Positions 27,455 to 37,041 of a DNA stretch of 64,000 bases are shown in pieces. Within the stretch, counting starts at the first letter, position 1; every line of letters starts with the position of its first letter. Made by a program: the position numbers and the translations under genes. The stretch covers positions 62,001 to 126,000 of the forward strand of contig CBFHWU010000031.1 in the NCBI GenBank assembly GCA_965659665.1, in the 5' to 3' direction. This stretch comes from CBFHWU01 sp965659665 (GTDB lineage Bacteria > Bacteroidota > Bacteroidia > Flavobacteriales > Flavobacteriaceae). Below the pieces are notes generated by a model. That model saw nothing but the letters and a program-made list of their open reading frames with translations. It made no database searches and was not told the DNA's origin.

Positions 27455-29239
27455 ATGGAAGAACGTAAAATAGACCCATTTCAACTCATTGGTTTTGCTT
27501 TGCTAGCAGGATGGTTTCTTTGGATGATGAGTACTCAAGAAATCCCGGAGTCCCCATCACCCGACACAGCCGAAACAACTTCTACGGCTGTTATAAGTGA
27601 GGGTAAAAATAATATGCAGGAAACAGATGAACCTGAATCAATTGAACAAGAAGTTCCTGTGGAGACTATAGTTCTAGAAAATAAGGTCCTTAAACTTACT
27701 ATAAGTGGACAAGGAGGATTTATTGAAGAAGCTGTTTTAAAAGAGCACACTAATTATTTGGATCAACCAATTCATATTATTCAAGACAAAAATAATGCAT
27801 TTGATTTGTCATATAACACAGGATCTGCTGGTCAAAAACATAGTTTAGATCAAATATTTACTCCCACACTTTCCCAAACATCTGACGGACAAGAACTCAG
27901 AATGAGACATCGAATTACCCCGAGTCAATTCCTGGATTTTATTTACACGCTTCCAAATGAAGGGTACAGGTTTTCATTCGATATTGTTGCAAAAGGGCTA
28001 AATAACAGAGAAAATGAAGCTACATTGAATTGGACTCAACAAGGATTTAGACATGCTAAAAGCGCTGATTATGAAAACAGATACACCCAACTGGTGTATG
28101 AATATGAAAATGATAAAGTAGGAACGCTCTCTGCTGCTGGTGATGATGATGACCAAGACAAAAAAGTATCATGGATATCATATCGTCAACATTTTTTTAG
28201 TATGATTTTGATCCCTGAAAACCCCTTTAAAACGGTGGATTTTGTTTCCGAAAATATTATGGATAGCGAAAGTGAAGACTCTAAGTTTTTAAAACGATTT
28301 GAATCTTCAACAACCCTTCCAATTATTGGGGGAGACATTGCTACAAATTTTGATTGGTTTATAGGTCCAACAGATTATAATTTATTACGACAATATGACG
28401 AAAACTTATCCGATTCTATTTCTTTTGGATGGGGAATCATCGGATGGATCAATCGTTTTGTGTTTTTTCCTTTATTTGGTTTTTTAAGTAATATGTTACC
28501 TTATGGAATCGCCATCATTGTAATGACAATTATTGTACGTTTGGCATTGTCACCTGTAACGTATAAGTCGTATTTATCGCAGGCTAAAATGAAAGTTCTA
28601 AAACCTGAAGTAGCTGAAATTAATGAAAAATATAAGAAGGACGCCGCTAAAAGACAACAAGAAACAATGAAGCTCTACACTAAGGCAGGAGCAAGTCCTT
28701 TGGCAGGTTGTGTCCCTGCTTTGCTTCAACTTCCTGTATTTTTAGGGTTATTTTATTTCTTTCCCGTAGCTTTTTCTTTGCGAGGTCAATCTTTTTTGTG
28801 GGCGGATGATTTATCGTCTTATGACGTAGTAGCCGATTTACCTTTTTCCATTCCTTTCTATGGAGATCATATTAGTTTATTTCCCATTTTGGCTTCTATT
28901 GCTATTTTTATTTATACCCGTATGACTGCCGGTCAACAGATGCAAACATCACAGCCTGGTATGCCTAATATGAAATTTATTATGTACTTAATGCCCTTAA
29001 TGATGTTATTTTTCTTTAACAATTATGCGAGTGGACTGAGTTTGTATTATTTTGTTTCTAATTTGATTACCATATTTATCATGTTGGTGATTAAAAACTA
29101 TATCATTGACGATGCCAAAATCCATGCTCAAATTGAGGAAAAGAAAAAGAAACCTCGAAAACAAAATCGTTTTCAGCGTAAGATGCAAGAGATTATGGAA
29201 CAAGCGGAGCAACAACAAAAAGCAAACCGAAAAAAATAG
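27455..29239 (+). CDS. yidC: Membrane protein insertase YidC
   Basis: A 594-residue insertase of the long, Gram-negative type. The N-terminal membrane anchor (about 10-25) is followed by a large periplasmic domain (about 50-320) and the five-helix conserved core, including GASPLAGCVPALLQLPVFLGLF and, in the last helices, MPNMKFIMYLMPLMMLFF. The C-terminus is strongly basic and may contact the ribosome. It inserts inner-membrane proteins alone or with SecYEG. It lies 9 bp after pyrG and 28 bp before mnmA. Confidence 0.97.
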   Translation: MEERKIDPFQLIGFALLAGWFLWMMSTQEIPESPSPDTAETTSTAVISEGKNNMQETDEPESIEQEVPVETIVLENKVLKLTISGQGGFIEEAVLKEHTNYLDQPIHIIQDKNNAFDLSYNTGSAGQKHSLDQIFTPTLSQTSDGQELRMRHRITPSQFLDFIYTLPNEGYRFSFDIVAKGLNNRENEATLNWTQQGFRHAKSADYENRYTQLVYEYENDKVGTLSAAGDDDDQDKKVSWISYRQHFFSMILIPENPFKTVDFVSENIMDSESEDSKFLKRFESSTTLPIIGGDIATNFDWFIGPTDYNLLRQYDENLSDSISFGWGIIGWINRFVFFPLFGFLSNMLPYGIAIIVMTIIVRLALSPVTYKSYLSQAKMKVLKPEVAEINEKYKKDAAKRQQETMKLYTKAGASPLAGCVPALLQLPVFLGLFYFFPVAFSLRGQSFLWADDLSSYDVVADLPFSIPFYGDHISLFPILASIAIFIYTRMTAGQQMQTSQPGMPNMKFIMYLMPLMMLFFFNNYASGLSLYYFVSNLITIFIMLVIKNYIIDDAKIHAQIEEKKKKPRKQNRFQRKMQEIMEQAEQQQKANRKK

Positions 29240-29252
29240 CTCTTTATTTCGG

Positions 29253-29260
29253 TAACTTTG
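29253..29260 (+). promoter_or_regulatory. mnmA -7 promoter element
   Basis: TAACTTTG matches TAnnTTTG and ends 7 nt before the mnmA ATG, in the 28-bp gap after yidC. No TTTG is seen at the -33 position. Confidence 0.4.
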
Positions 29261-29267
29261 CAGAAAT

Positions 29268-30449
29268 ATGACTGCTCAAAAAAAACGTGTCGTTGTTGGT
29301 CTGTCTGGAGGTGTAGACTCAAGTGTTTCCGCTTATCTTTTGCTTAAACAAGGGTATGAGGTGATCGGTTTGTTTATGAAAAACTGGCATGATGATTCTG
29401 TTACTATTTCACAAGAATGCCCATGGCTTGAGGACAGTAATGACGCCATGTTAGTAGCCGAAAAGCTGAAAATACCCTTTCAGACCGTCGATTTGAGTGA
29501 CCCCTACAAAGCGCGTATAGTTGATTATATGTTTCGCGAATACAAACAAGGCCGAACCCCTAATCCAGATGTCCTTTGTAATAGAGAGATTAAGTTTGAT
29601 GTCTTTTTAAATATTGCCTTAGATTTAGGAGCCGATTTTGTAGCGACAGGTCACTACTGTCGAAAAAAAAAATCAGAAACCAAGAAAGGAGAAATTTATA
29701 GTTTGTTATCAGGTGTGGACGCAAACAAAGATCAATCCTATTTCTTATGTCAACTTAACCAGGAACAACTATCTAAAACATTATTTCCAATTGGTGAACT
29801 TACTAAAACAGAGGTACGGCAGATCGCTCACAAGCAAGGGTTAGTTACTGCTGAAAAAAGAGACTCACAAGGATTGTGTTTTATTGGCAAGGTTCGCTTA
29901 CCTGAGTTTTTACAACAACAATTACAACCAAAATCAGGAACCATTATCCAGATTGATAAACAGCATTTTGCCTATAATCAAAAAGAGGATTTGACTTTAA
30001 AAGGTCTTTCAAGACCCTATCGTTATCAATATGATCAAGGTAAGGCTGTGGGAACTCATCAAGGAGCTCATTATTTTACCATTGGTCAGCGTAAAGGACT
30101 TGCAGTTGGTGGAACTGCGGAACCCTTATTTATCATTGCTACAGATGTTCATAAAAATATTGTTTATGTAGGTGAAGGTAAAAATCATCCAGGACTCTAT
30201 CGAAGAGGCTTATTTATCGATGCCTGTGATTTACACTTTGTTCGCCCTGATTTAGCACCAGATATCGGAAGTTCCATTTCCATTATGGCACGTATTCGCT
30301 ATAGACAGCCTTTAACCCAGGCGGTATTACACCGAAAAAAAGAAGGTGCATATCTTATTTTTGACACTCCACAGTCAGCCATTGCTTCGGGACAGTTTGC
30401 AGCTTGGTATTTAAATGACGAATTAATTGGATCGGGAGTAATTGCCTAA
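29268..30449 (+). CDS. mnmA: tRNA-specific 2-thiouridylase MnmA
   Basis: A 393-residue MnmA. The ATP-pyrophosphatase loop GLSGGVDSSV is at 11-20. The two catalytic cysteines are Cys104 (LCNREIKF) and Cys204 (GLCFIG). The family motif GKAVGTHQGAHYFTIGQRKGL marks the central domain. It places sulfur on U34 of tRNA-Lys, -Glu and -Gln. It is the last gene of the plus-strand housekeeping block; a 611-bp gap follows. Confidence 0.97.
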   Translation: MTAQKKRVVVGLSGGVDSSVSAYLLLKQGYEVIGLFMKNWHDDSVTISQECPWLEDSNDAMLVAEKLKIPFQTVDLSDPYKARIVDYMFREYKQGRTPNPDVLCNREIKFDVFLNIALDLGADFVATGHYCRKKKSETKKGEIYSLLSGVDANKDQSYFLCQLNQEQLSKTLFPIGELTKTEVRQIAHKQGLVTAEKRDSQGLCFIGKVRLPEFLQQQLQPKSGTIIQIDKQHFAYNQKEDLTLKGLSRPYRYQYDQGKAVGTHQGAHYFTIGQRKGLAVGGTAEPLFIIATDVHKNIVYVGEGKNHPGLYRRGLFIDACDLHFVRPDLAPDIGSSISIMARIRYRQPLTQAVLHRKKEGAYLIFDTPQSAIASGQFAAWYLNDELIGSGVIA

Positions 30450-31060
30450 ATAGCAGTTGAGTTTCGAAGTGTAATATGAGCTGAATTCATCACAGTCAAC
30501 AAGGTCTTAACTCCTACCTCATCATAAATTATTTATTTTTTAATAACCTGTACTGTATGACAAAAAAATTATATTAAAAAAAAAGATGTTAAACCCCATT
30601 GGATTAAAAAAATCGTATTTCAATTTTGTTGAGACTAAAACACAAGTTTGGTAAGAATTTTGTCATTAATCAAATTTATGAATATCCTATTCTTCAATGG
30701 TTTGAAGAAAAAGGCTCTGAAATAGGATTCTTAACTTATTTGTTTTCTCCTTTTGAATTAATTAAAATATATTATTATTCCAGAAAGCTAGACTGAATGT
30801 TCATGTATATACGACACCATTTAAACAGTGTTTTTATATGAATGAACTTAAATATTTATCTTGTTATTTATAATCATGTGGTATGTTTTCCTTAGATGGA
30901 GGTTGAAGCTTAAATATTCTTTTCGATAATACAATAATTTGCTAAAAAAAAATGTAGTAGTGAGCAACGGTTTCTGAAGAAATAAGTTTAATGCCGTAAT
31001 AGGCTTTGAGCTAAAAACCAAATTCAATTGTTTTTATAGATTAAATTAAAAGTATAAAAC
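30450..31060. other. Gene-poor gap of 611 bp
   Basis: This is the longest gap in the window, between mnmA and the convergent lysA gene. It is strongly AT-rich. Apart from the possible remnant frame at 30608-30796 I found no gene, tRNA-like fold, repeat or clear terminator. Confidence 0.5.
30608..30796 (+). pseudogene. Possible remnant coding frame (unrecognised)
   Basis: A plus-strand frame of 62 sense codons without an ATG reads with protein-like composition: it includes INQIYEYPILQWFEEKGSE and SPFELIKIYYYSRKLD before a TGA at 30794-30796. TTG codons at 30626 and 30629 could start it. The mix of aromatic, charged and proline residues looks less random than other frames in the gap, which suggests the tail of a decayed gene. 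I do not recognise the family, and chance is possible. Confidence 0.2.
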
Positions 31061-32284
31061 TCAACTTAATTCTAAAGCTACAAAGTCTAAAACGATTTGA
31101 TTTTCTAAAAGGCTATCAAATGTTTCAGCTTTTCTAATCAAACGAAATTCATTATTGATCCAGAGTACCTCGGCAGGGCGATATCTAGAATTATAATTAC
31201 TTGCCATCGTAAAACAGTAAGCACCTGCATTATGAAAACACAAGACATCTCCCTCTGAAATCTCAGCAATACGCCGATTGTTGGCAAAAGTGTCCGTTTC
31301 ACATATGTATCCGACTACGGAGTAAAAACGTTCACGTCCGTTAGGATTGGTAATATTTTCAATGTGATGTTGTGCATCATAAAACATCGGACGAATAAAG
31401 TGATTGAACCCACTATTGACATGGGCAAAAACAGTGGAAGTAGTTTGTTTTACAACATTAACCGAGGTTAAAAAATAACCTGCTTTACTCACCAAAAATT
31501 TACCGGGTTCGAAAGCTAAAGTGAGTGGCTTTCCATATTCTTTGCAAAATGCATTAAAGCGATGACTAAGCTTTTTTCCTAATTCTTCGATATTCGTTTC
31601 AATGTCATTAACATTATAGGGTACTTTAAATCCGCTTCCAAAGTCTAAAAAATCTAAATGCTTAAATTGTAAGGCAGTTTTAAACATAATTTCTGCGGCA
31701 TGAAGAAATACATCAATATCCAAAATATCACTTCCAGTATGCATATGAATACCATTGATATTCATTCCCGTGTTTTCAACAATTCTTAAAATGTGTGGGG
31801 TTTGATGAATACTGATACCAAATTTTGAATCGATATGACCTACGGAGATATTAGCATTACCTCCTGCCATAACGTGAGGATTAATACGTATACAAACAGG
31901 AACATGGGGGTGTTTACTTCCAAATTGTTCTAAGATGGAAAGGTTGTCGATATTAATTTGGGCACCAAGTAGAGCGACTTCTTCAATTTCTGACAGAGAT
32001 ACACCATTGGGGGTATAAATAATTTTTTCGACAGGTACACCCGCTGCGATACCCAACTGAACTTCTTGCAAAGACACGGTATCCAGTCCTGCACCCAGGT
32101 GATGCATATACTTAAGTATACTAATATTGGATAAGGCCTTAACAGCATAATTAATGCGCAATTGTTCTACAGAATTAAATGCATTAGATAACCTGTGGTA
32201 TTGTTGGGCAATATAATCGGAGTCATAAACATACAACGGACTACCAAATTGTTGGGCAGCTTCGGATAATTGTAATGTGGTCAT
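31061..32284 (-). CDS. lysA: Diaminopimelate decarboxylase
   Basis: A 407-residue fold-type III PLP enzyme. The PLP lysine is Lys49 in NYAVKAL, with the phosphate-binding LDFGSGFKVPY and the substrate-site segment GYICETDTFA from the partner subunit. It decarboxylates meso-diaminopimelate to L-lysine. dapD, an earlier step of the succinylase branch, is at 49076-49891. Divergent from sucC, sharing a 168-bp region. Some related enzymes act on carboxynorspermidine, but CETDTFA and length favour LysA. Confidence 0.93.
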   Translation of the reverse strand: MTTLQLSEAAQQFGSPLYVYDSDYIAQQYHRLSNAFNSVEQLRINYAVKALSNISILKYMHHLGAGLDTVSLQEVQLGIAAGVPVEKIIYTPNGVSLSEIEEVALLGAQINIDNLSILEQFGSKHPHVPVCIRINPHVMAGGNANISVGHIDSKFGISIHQTPHILRIVENTGMNINGIHMHTGSDILDIDVFLHAAEIMFKTALQFKHLDFLDFGSGFKVPYNVNDIETNIEELGKKLSHRFNAFCKEYGKPLTLAFEPGKFLVSKAGYFLTSVNVVKQTTSTVFAHVNSGFNHFIRPMFYDAQHHIENITNPNGRERFYSVVGYICETDTFANNRRIAEISEGDVLCFHNAGAYCFTMASNYNSRYRPAEVLWINNEFRLIRKAETFDSLLENQIVLDFVALELS

Positions 32285-32401
32285 TCTTGAAATTTTCGAC
32301 TAAATTAGCTTTCTACTTATTTAGGGTCAAATAAAATCACGAATATTATAAAAATAAAACAAAATGTTATAATCATAACAATATAAATTTATTATTTAGG
32401 T

Positions 32402-32431
32402 ATTGTTAACCATTGGGTTTTTTTATTTTTG
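32402..32431 (+). promoter_or_regulatory. Candidate sucC promoter
   Basis: ATTG at 32402-32405, an 18-nt spacer, and TATTTTTG at 32424-32431, an exact TAnnTTTG. The element lies 21 nt from the preferred sucC ATG, and overlaps the alternative upstream start at 32429, which argues against that start. Confidence 0.5.
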
Positions 32432-32452
32432 CTTGCTAATAAACTACACACG

Positions 32453-33646
32453 ATGAACTTACATGAATACCAAGGAAAAAATATTTTAGCTTCAAATGGA
32501 GTTCAAATTCAGCGAGGAAAAGTAGCACAAAACCCTTCTGAGGCAGTAAAAGTTGCGAAGGAACTTAATAAAGAAACGGGAACTTCTTGGTTTGTGGTTA
32601 AAGCGCAAATTCATGCAGGTGGTCGTGGTAAAGGTGGAGGTGTAAAGCTTGCTAAAAGTATTGATGAAGTAGCACAAATTTCAGATGCTATTATCGGAAT
32701 GGATTTGATTACTCCACAAACCCCACCTGAAGGAAAAAAAGTACATCAAGTTTTGATTGCTGAGGATGTGTATTATCCAGGGGATGAAGAGCCCGAGGAA
32801 TATTATATTTCAGTTCTTTTAAACCGAAAAAAAGGATGTAATATGATCATGTATTCTACTGAGGGTGGTATGGATATTGAAGCGGTTGCTGAAGCAACAC
32901 CACATTTGATTTTTACTGAAGATATTGATCCAACTCTTGGGCTATTGCCTTTTCAAGCTCGTCGTATTGCCTTTAATTTAGGCTTGAGCGGCAAAGCATT
33001 TAAAGAAATGACCAAGTTCGTGGCTTCATTATACAAAGCATTTATGCATGCCGATGCCTCTTTGTTTGAAATAAATCCTGTTTTGAAAACATCTGATAAT
33101 AAAATTTTGGCTGTTGATGCCAAAGTAACATTAGATGAAAATGCCTTGTTCCGTCATAAAGATTTTGAATCTTTGCGTGATTTAAGAGAAGAAAACCCCA
33201 CCGAAACAGAAGCTCGTTCAGTAGGGTTGAACTATGTAGCCCTTGATGGCAATGTGGGGTGTATGGTAAATGGAGCTGGATTGGCAATGGCAACGATGGA
33301 TTTGATCAAGCAAGCAGGAGGTGACCCAGCCAATTTCTTAGATGTTGGTGGTACGGCTGATGCTGCACGTGTTGAAACGGCTTTTCGATTAATCTTGAAA
33401 GATCCAAACGTAAAAGCTATTTTAGTCAATATTTTTGGAGGGATTGTCCGCTGTGATCGGGTGGCTCAAGGAATTGTGGATGCTTACAGAAATATGGGTG
33501 ACGCTATACAAGTTCCAATTATCGTACGCCTACAAGGAACCAATGCTGATATTGCCAAAGAACTAATTGATAATTCTGGATTAGAGGTGCATTCTGCTGT
33601 TGCTTTTCAAGAGGCTGCTGACAAAGTCCAGGAAGTATTGGCTTAA
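32453..33646 (+). CDS. sucC: Succinate-CoA ligase, ADP-forming, beta subunit
   Basis: Start set at the ATG at 32453, beginning MNLHEYQGKNILASNGV as in other SucC proteins (397 residues); the eight upstream in-frame codons overlap a promoter element. The N-terminal ATP-grasp domain includes AQIHAGGRGKGGGVKLA, and the C-terminal CoA-ligase-like domain includes GCMVNGAGLAMATMD and NIFGGIVRCD. It catalyses the substrate-level phosphorylation step of the TCA cycle with SucD. sucD is not adjacent, so the two subunits are encoded apart. The stop codon shares the palindrome TTAA with the stop of the convergent sulfatase gene. Confidence 0.96.
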   Translation: MNLHEYQGKNILASNGVQIQRGKVAQNPSEAVKVAKELNKETGTSWFVVKAQIHAGGRGKGGGVKLAKSIDEVAQISDAIIGMDLITPQTPPEGKKVHQVLIAEDVYYPGDEEPEEYYISVLLNRKKGCNMIMYSTEGGMDIEAVAEATPHLIFTEDIDPTLGLLPFQARRIAFNLGLSGKAFKEMTKFVASLYKAFMHADASLFEINPVLKTSDNKILAVDAKVTLDENALFRHKDFESLRDLREENPTETEARSVGLNYVALDGNVGCMVNGAGLAMATMDLIKQAGGDPANFLDVGGTADAARVETAFRLILKDPNVKAILVNIFGGIVRCDRVAQGIVDAYRNMGDAIQVPIIVRLQGTNADIAKELIDNSGLEVHSAVAFQEAADKVQEVLA

Positions 33647-34941
33647 TGATTTAGACTTAACGCATAATTTTCTAGGTCATTTTTGGCTTTCATAGCTTCA
33701 GCATTGAGACTCGAGTTTAACATGTTATTTTGTTCATAGGGATCTACAGTTAAATCGTATAACTCTTGACTTTCACCGCCATAATCAATCAGTTTGTATT
33801 TTTGATTTCTTATTGCGTAGTTAGAGGTGTTATTTTCCGTTAAAAACGTAACATAGTTATATTCTTTATGGTTGGAATCGCTTTGAGAAAGTAGAGGGAC
33901 AAAACTTTTACTGTCGTTTAATACATCTGAAGAATTCCCAGCTAAATCACTAATTGTTGCAAATAAATCGATGACATGAACAAGAGCATTTTCTCTTACT
34001 CCGACTCTTTGAACAGATTTCCCAGCCACCACCAATGGAGTGTGAATTCCTCCTTGATAAAGTGTCCCTTTGGATTGACGTTTTAAATAAGGTTTTTGAA
34101 TTACATTCCTAGGAGTTCCATTATCCCCTAAAAAAATAATAACGGTTTCCGCTAAATCGATATGCTCCATTAGCCTTCCTAACTCATGATCTATATTTTC
34201 AATCATAGACATATAATAGGGTGTTGGGTTGTTGTCTATGGAATTTGAATCGGAGGGTAATTCCGCTTGCTGATGAGTCCCCGTTGGAGGAAGGTGTAAG
34301 GGAGTATGCGGACTATTATATGCAAGCCAACAAAACCATGGTGTTGTTTGGTTTTTTATCCAATTTAAGGCTAAATCGGTATAGAGTGACGTTGCATAAG
34401 AATTTTGATTGGAGGTAGCTCCATTTTCCACAAGTCGCCAATTATAATAATCATTCAACCCCCCTTTGATTGAGCCTGCAAAATAATCGACACCCATAAG
34501 ATTGGGGTCTTCTAATCCGTTAGAAAGATGCCATTTCCCAATCAACGCATGAGAAAAATCAGCATGGACGTTATCTACTTGATCAAAAATAGAATTTTCC
34601 TCTAAACTAATAGATGTTCCGCTCTCAACATTAAGAATTCCCGTTCTGAATCCGTATTTACCAGTCAAAATTGCAGCTCGAGTAGGGGAACAAACAGGAT
34701 ACGCCATCGTATTGTCAAATGTAATACCTTGACTCATTAATGTTTCTAGATGGGGCATATTTGGCTTGATATTTCCGACGTTATAATTGGGCGTGGCATC
34801 AACACCCATATCATCGGCAATAATCAGCAAAATATTAGGGGGTTTGGAAACTGAAGAAGGATTTTCAGTGATCGTTTCTTCGGGTGATGTGTTACATCCC
34901 CCAAAAAAAATAGTCAAAAAAAGGATCAAAAATTTGTTCAT
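33643..34941 (-). CDS. Sulfatase family lipoprotein
   Basis: A 432-residue S1-type sulfatase with lipobox cysteine Cys16. The formylglycine motif C-x-P-x-R is present as Cys84 in VCSPTRAAILTGK, and metal-binding acidic residues are in LLIIADDMGVD near residue 42 and in LGDNGT near residue 270. It would need a sulfatase-maturating enzyme, which is not in this window. The target is likely a sulfated polysaccharide or other sulfate ester at the surface, typical of marine Bacteroidota, but the subfamily cannot be set by eye. It stands alone, not in a polysaccharide locus. Its 3' end overlaps sucC by 4 bp. Confidence 0.9.
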   Translation of the reverse strand: MNKFLILFLTIFFGGCNTSPEETITENPSSVSKPPNILLIIADDMGVDATPNYNVGNIKPNMPHLETLMSQGITFDNTMAYPVCSPTRAAILTGKYGFRTGILNVESGTSISLEENSIFDQVDNVHADFSHALIGKWHLSNGLEDPNLMGVDYFAGSIKGGLNDYYNWRLVENGATSNQNSYATSLYTDLALNWIKNQTTPWFCWLAYNSPHTPLHLPPTGTHQQAELPSDSNSIDNNPTPYYMSMIENIDHELGRLMEHIDLAETVIIFLGDNGTPRNVIQKPYLKRQSKGTLYQGGIHTPLVVAGKSVQRVGVRENALVHVIDLFATISDLAGNSSDVLNDSKSFVPLLSQSDSNHKEYNYVTFLTENNTSNYAIRNQKYKLIDYGGESQELYDLTVDPYEQNNMLNSSLNAEAMKAKNDLENYALSLNH

Positions 34942-35035
34942 ATCTATTAGAACCTAATAACGACAAAAAGTTAAACTATAATTTTTAATAATTGAATATC
35001 TGAAAAAATTATAAAAACAAAAAACAAAGGATTAG

Positions 35036-37015
35036 TTACAAATTTTCTTGATAAATTTTAATAAGATCCCTCAGCCGAGCAGCTTCCATAAAATCCAATT
35101 CTGTCGCTGCTTTTTCCATTTCTTTTCTAGTTTTACGAATTCGATCTTGAATTTGAGTCTTGGAAAGAAAAGTAATGTCTTCTTTGACGTTAGTGTTTTT
35201 TTCAATGGATTTTACTTCGTTATCTTTTTGAAAAGCGTCTTCAATTTTTTTGTTTAAGGCCCTAGGAATAATCCCATTCCGTTCATTGTAAGCCAATTGT
35301 TTTTCTCTACGGTATTGTGTTTCATCAATAGTTTTTTGCATGCTTTTGGTAATTTTATCAGCATACATGATGGCCTTTCCGTTAAGATTTCGAGCTGCCC
35401 TTCCAACAGTTTGAGTAAGTGAACGAGCACTTCTTAAAAACCCCTCTTTATCTGCATCAATAATAGCCACCAAAGAAACTTCTGGAAGATCTAATCCCTC
35501 GCGTAGTAGATTTACTCCTATAAGTACATCAAAAAGACCTTTTCGTAAATCTTGCATAATTTCAACTCTTTCTAATGTGTCGATATCACTGTGTATGTAA
35601 CGGCAGCGAATAGAAATTCTAGATAGGTATTTAGTTAATTCTTCAGCCATACGTTTGGTGAGAGTTGTCACTAATATACGTTCATCCGCTTCTGCACGAA
35701 GTTGAATTTCTTCAACTAAATCATCAATTTGATTCAAACTTGGGCGAATTTCGATTATAGGGTCTAGCAGTCCAGTAGGACGAATAATTTGTTCTATGTA
35801 AACCCCAGCAGTTTTTTCCAGTTCATAATCTGATGGGGTTGCACTAACATAAATTACTTGGTTTTGTAAGCCTTCAAATTCTTCGTACTTGAGCGGTCTG
35901 TTATCCATGGCAGCGGGAAGTCGAAACCCATATTCAACAAGATTTTCTTTTCTGCTTCTGTCACCACCATACATGGCGTGTACTTGAGATAAGGTAACAT
36001 GGCTTTCATCAATAATCATTAAATAGTCGTCAGGAAAATAATCCAATAAACAAAAAGGACGCGTTCCGGGTGAGCGTCCATCTATATATCGGGAATAATT
36101 TTCAATACCAGAGCAATAACCCAGCTCACGAATCATTTCGAGATCAAAGTTGGTACGCTCCTCTAGTCGTTTTGCTTCGAGGTGTTTTCCAATCTCTTTA
36201 AAGTAATCGATTTGGGCAACCAAATCTTCCTGAATATTATAAATGGCATTTTGTAATACTTCAGGTGAAGTAGCAAACATGTTGGCGGGATATAATGTAA
36301 GTTTTTCAAAATGCTCAATAATTGAATTATTGAGAGGATCAAAGACTTCTATGGCTTCTATTTCGTCTCCAAAAAAATGTATTTTAAAAGCATGATCAGC
36401 ATAACTAGGGAAGATGTCCACCACATCCCCTTTTACCCTAAAATTTCCATGCAAAAACTCAGCAGTTGTTCGAGCATATAAACTCTGAACCAGTTGATGA
36501 AGAAATTTTGTTCGAGGAATAATTTGATCCACTTCGATTGAAATAACATTTTTTTTGAACTCTACAGGGTTGCCTATGCCATATAAACAAGAAACAGAAG
36601 CAATCACGATTACATCTCTACGTCCAGATAATAATGAAGAGGTGGTACTTAGTCGAAGCTTTTCAATTTCATCATTAATAGACAAATCTTTTTCTATGTA
36701 AGTTCCGCTAGTAGGGATATAGGCCTCGGGTTGGTAGTAATCGTAGTACGAAACAAAATACTCAACGGCATTATGAGGAAAAAATTGTTTAAACTCAGCG
36801 TATAATTGTGCGGCTAATGTTTTGTTGTGGGCAAGGACCAACGTTGGTTTTTGGGTGTGTTCTACTACATTAGCTACCGTAAAAGTTTTTCCAGATCCCG
36901 TAACTCCTAAAAGAGTCTGAAACTTTTCTTTTTGTCCCATTCCTTGCACCAATTGTCGAATGGCTTCAGGTTGGTCTCCTGTGGGTTTAAAGTCTGAAAT
37001 GAGCTCAAATTTCAT
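35036..37015 (-). CDS. uvrB: UvrABC system protein B
   Basis: A 659-residue DNA-damage recognition helicase of nucleotide excision repair. Walker A GVTGSGKT is at 37-44, the beta-hairpin region with VEYFVSYYDYYQPEAYIP at about 85-105, DESHVTLSQ (DExx box) near 338, and the helicase C domain with LLREGLDLPEV and QTVGRAARN. A UVR domain for UvrC/UvrA contact is at the C-terminus (MEAARLRDLI). It is downstream of the ABC pair on the same strand and has its own -7 element. Confidence 0.98.
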   Translation of the reverse strand: MKFELISDFKPTGDQPEAIRQLVQGMGQKEKFQTLLGVTGSGKTFTVANVVEHTQKPTLVLAHNKTLAAQLYAEFKQFFPHNAVEYFVSYYDYYQPEAYIPTSGTYIEKDLSINDEIEKLRLSTTSSLLSGRRDVIVIASVSCLYGIGNPVEFKKNVISIEVDQIIPRTKFLHQLVQSLYARTTAEFLHGNFRVKGDVVDIFPSYADHAFKIHFFGDEIEAIEVFDPLNNSIIEHFEKLTLYPANMFATSPEVLQNAIYNIQEDLVAQIDYFKEIGKHLEAKRLEERTNFDLEMIRELGYCSGIENYSRYIDGRSPGTRPFCLLDYFPDDYLMIIDESHVTLSQVHAMYGGDRSRKENLVEYGFRLPAAMDNRPLKYEEFEGLQNQVIYVSATPSDYELEKTAGVYIEQIIRPTGLLDPIIEIRPSLNQIDDLVEEIQLRAEADERILVTTLTKRMAEELTKYLSRISIRCRYIHSDIDTLERVEIMQDLRKGLFDVLIGVNLLREGLDLPEVSLVAIIDADKEGFLRSARSLTQTVGRAARNLNGKAIMYADKITKSMQKTIDETQYRREKQLAYNERNGIIPRALNKKIEDAFQKDNEVKSIEKNTNVKEDITFLSKTQIQDRIRKTRKEMEKAATELDFMEAARLRDLIKIYQENL

Positions 37016-37022
37016 AGCTGCG

Positions 37023-37030
37023 CAAAATTA
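37023..37030 (-). promoter_or_regulatory. uvrB -7 promoter element
   Basis: On the minus strand the sequence reads TAATTTTG, an exact TAnnTTTG, ending 7 nt before the uvrB ATG. It lies in the 26-bp gap after the ABC permease gene. Confidence 0.4.
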
Positions 37031-37041
37031 GTACAATTCTG

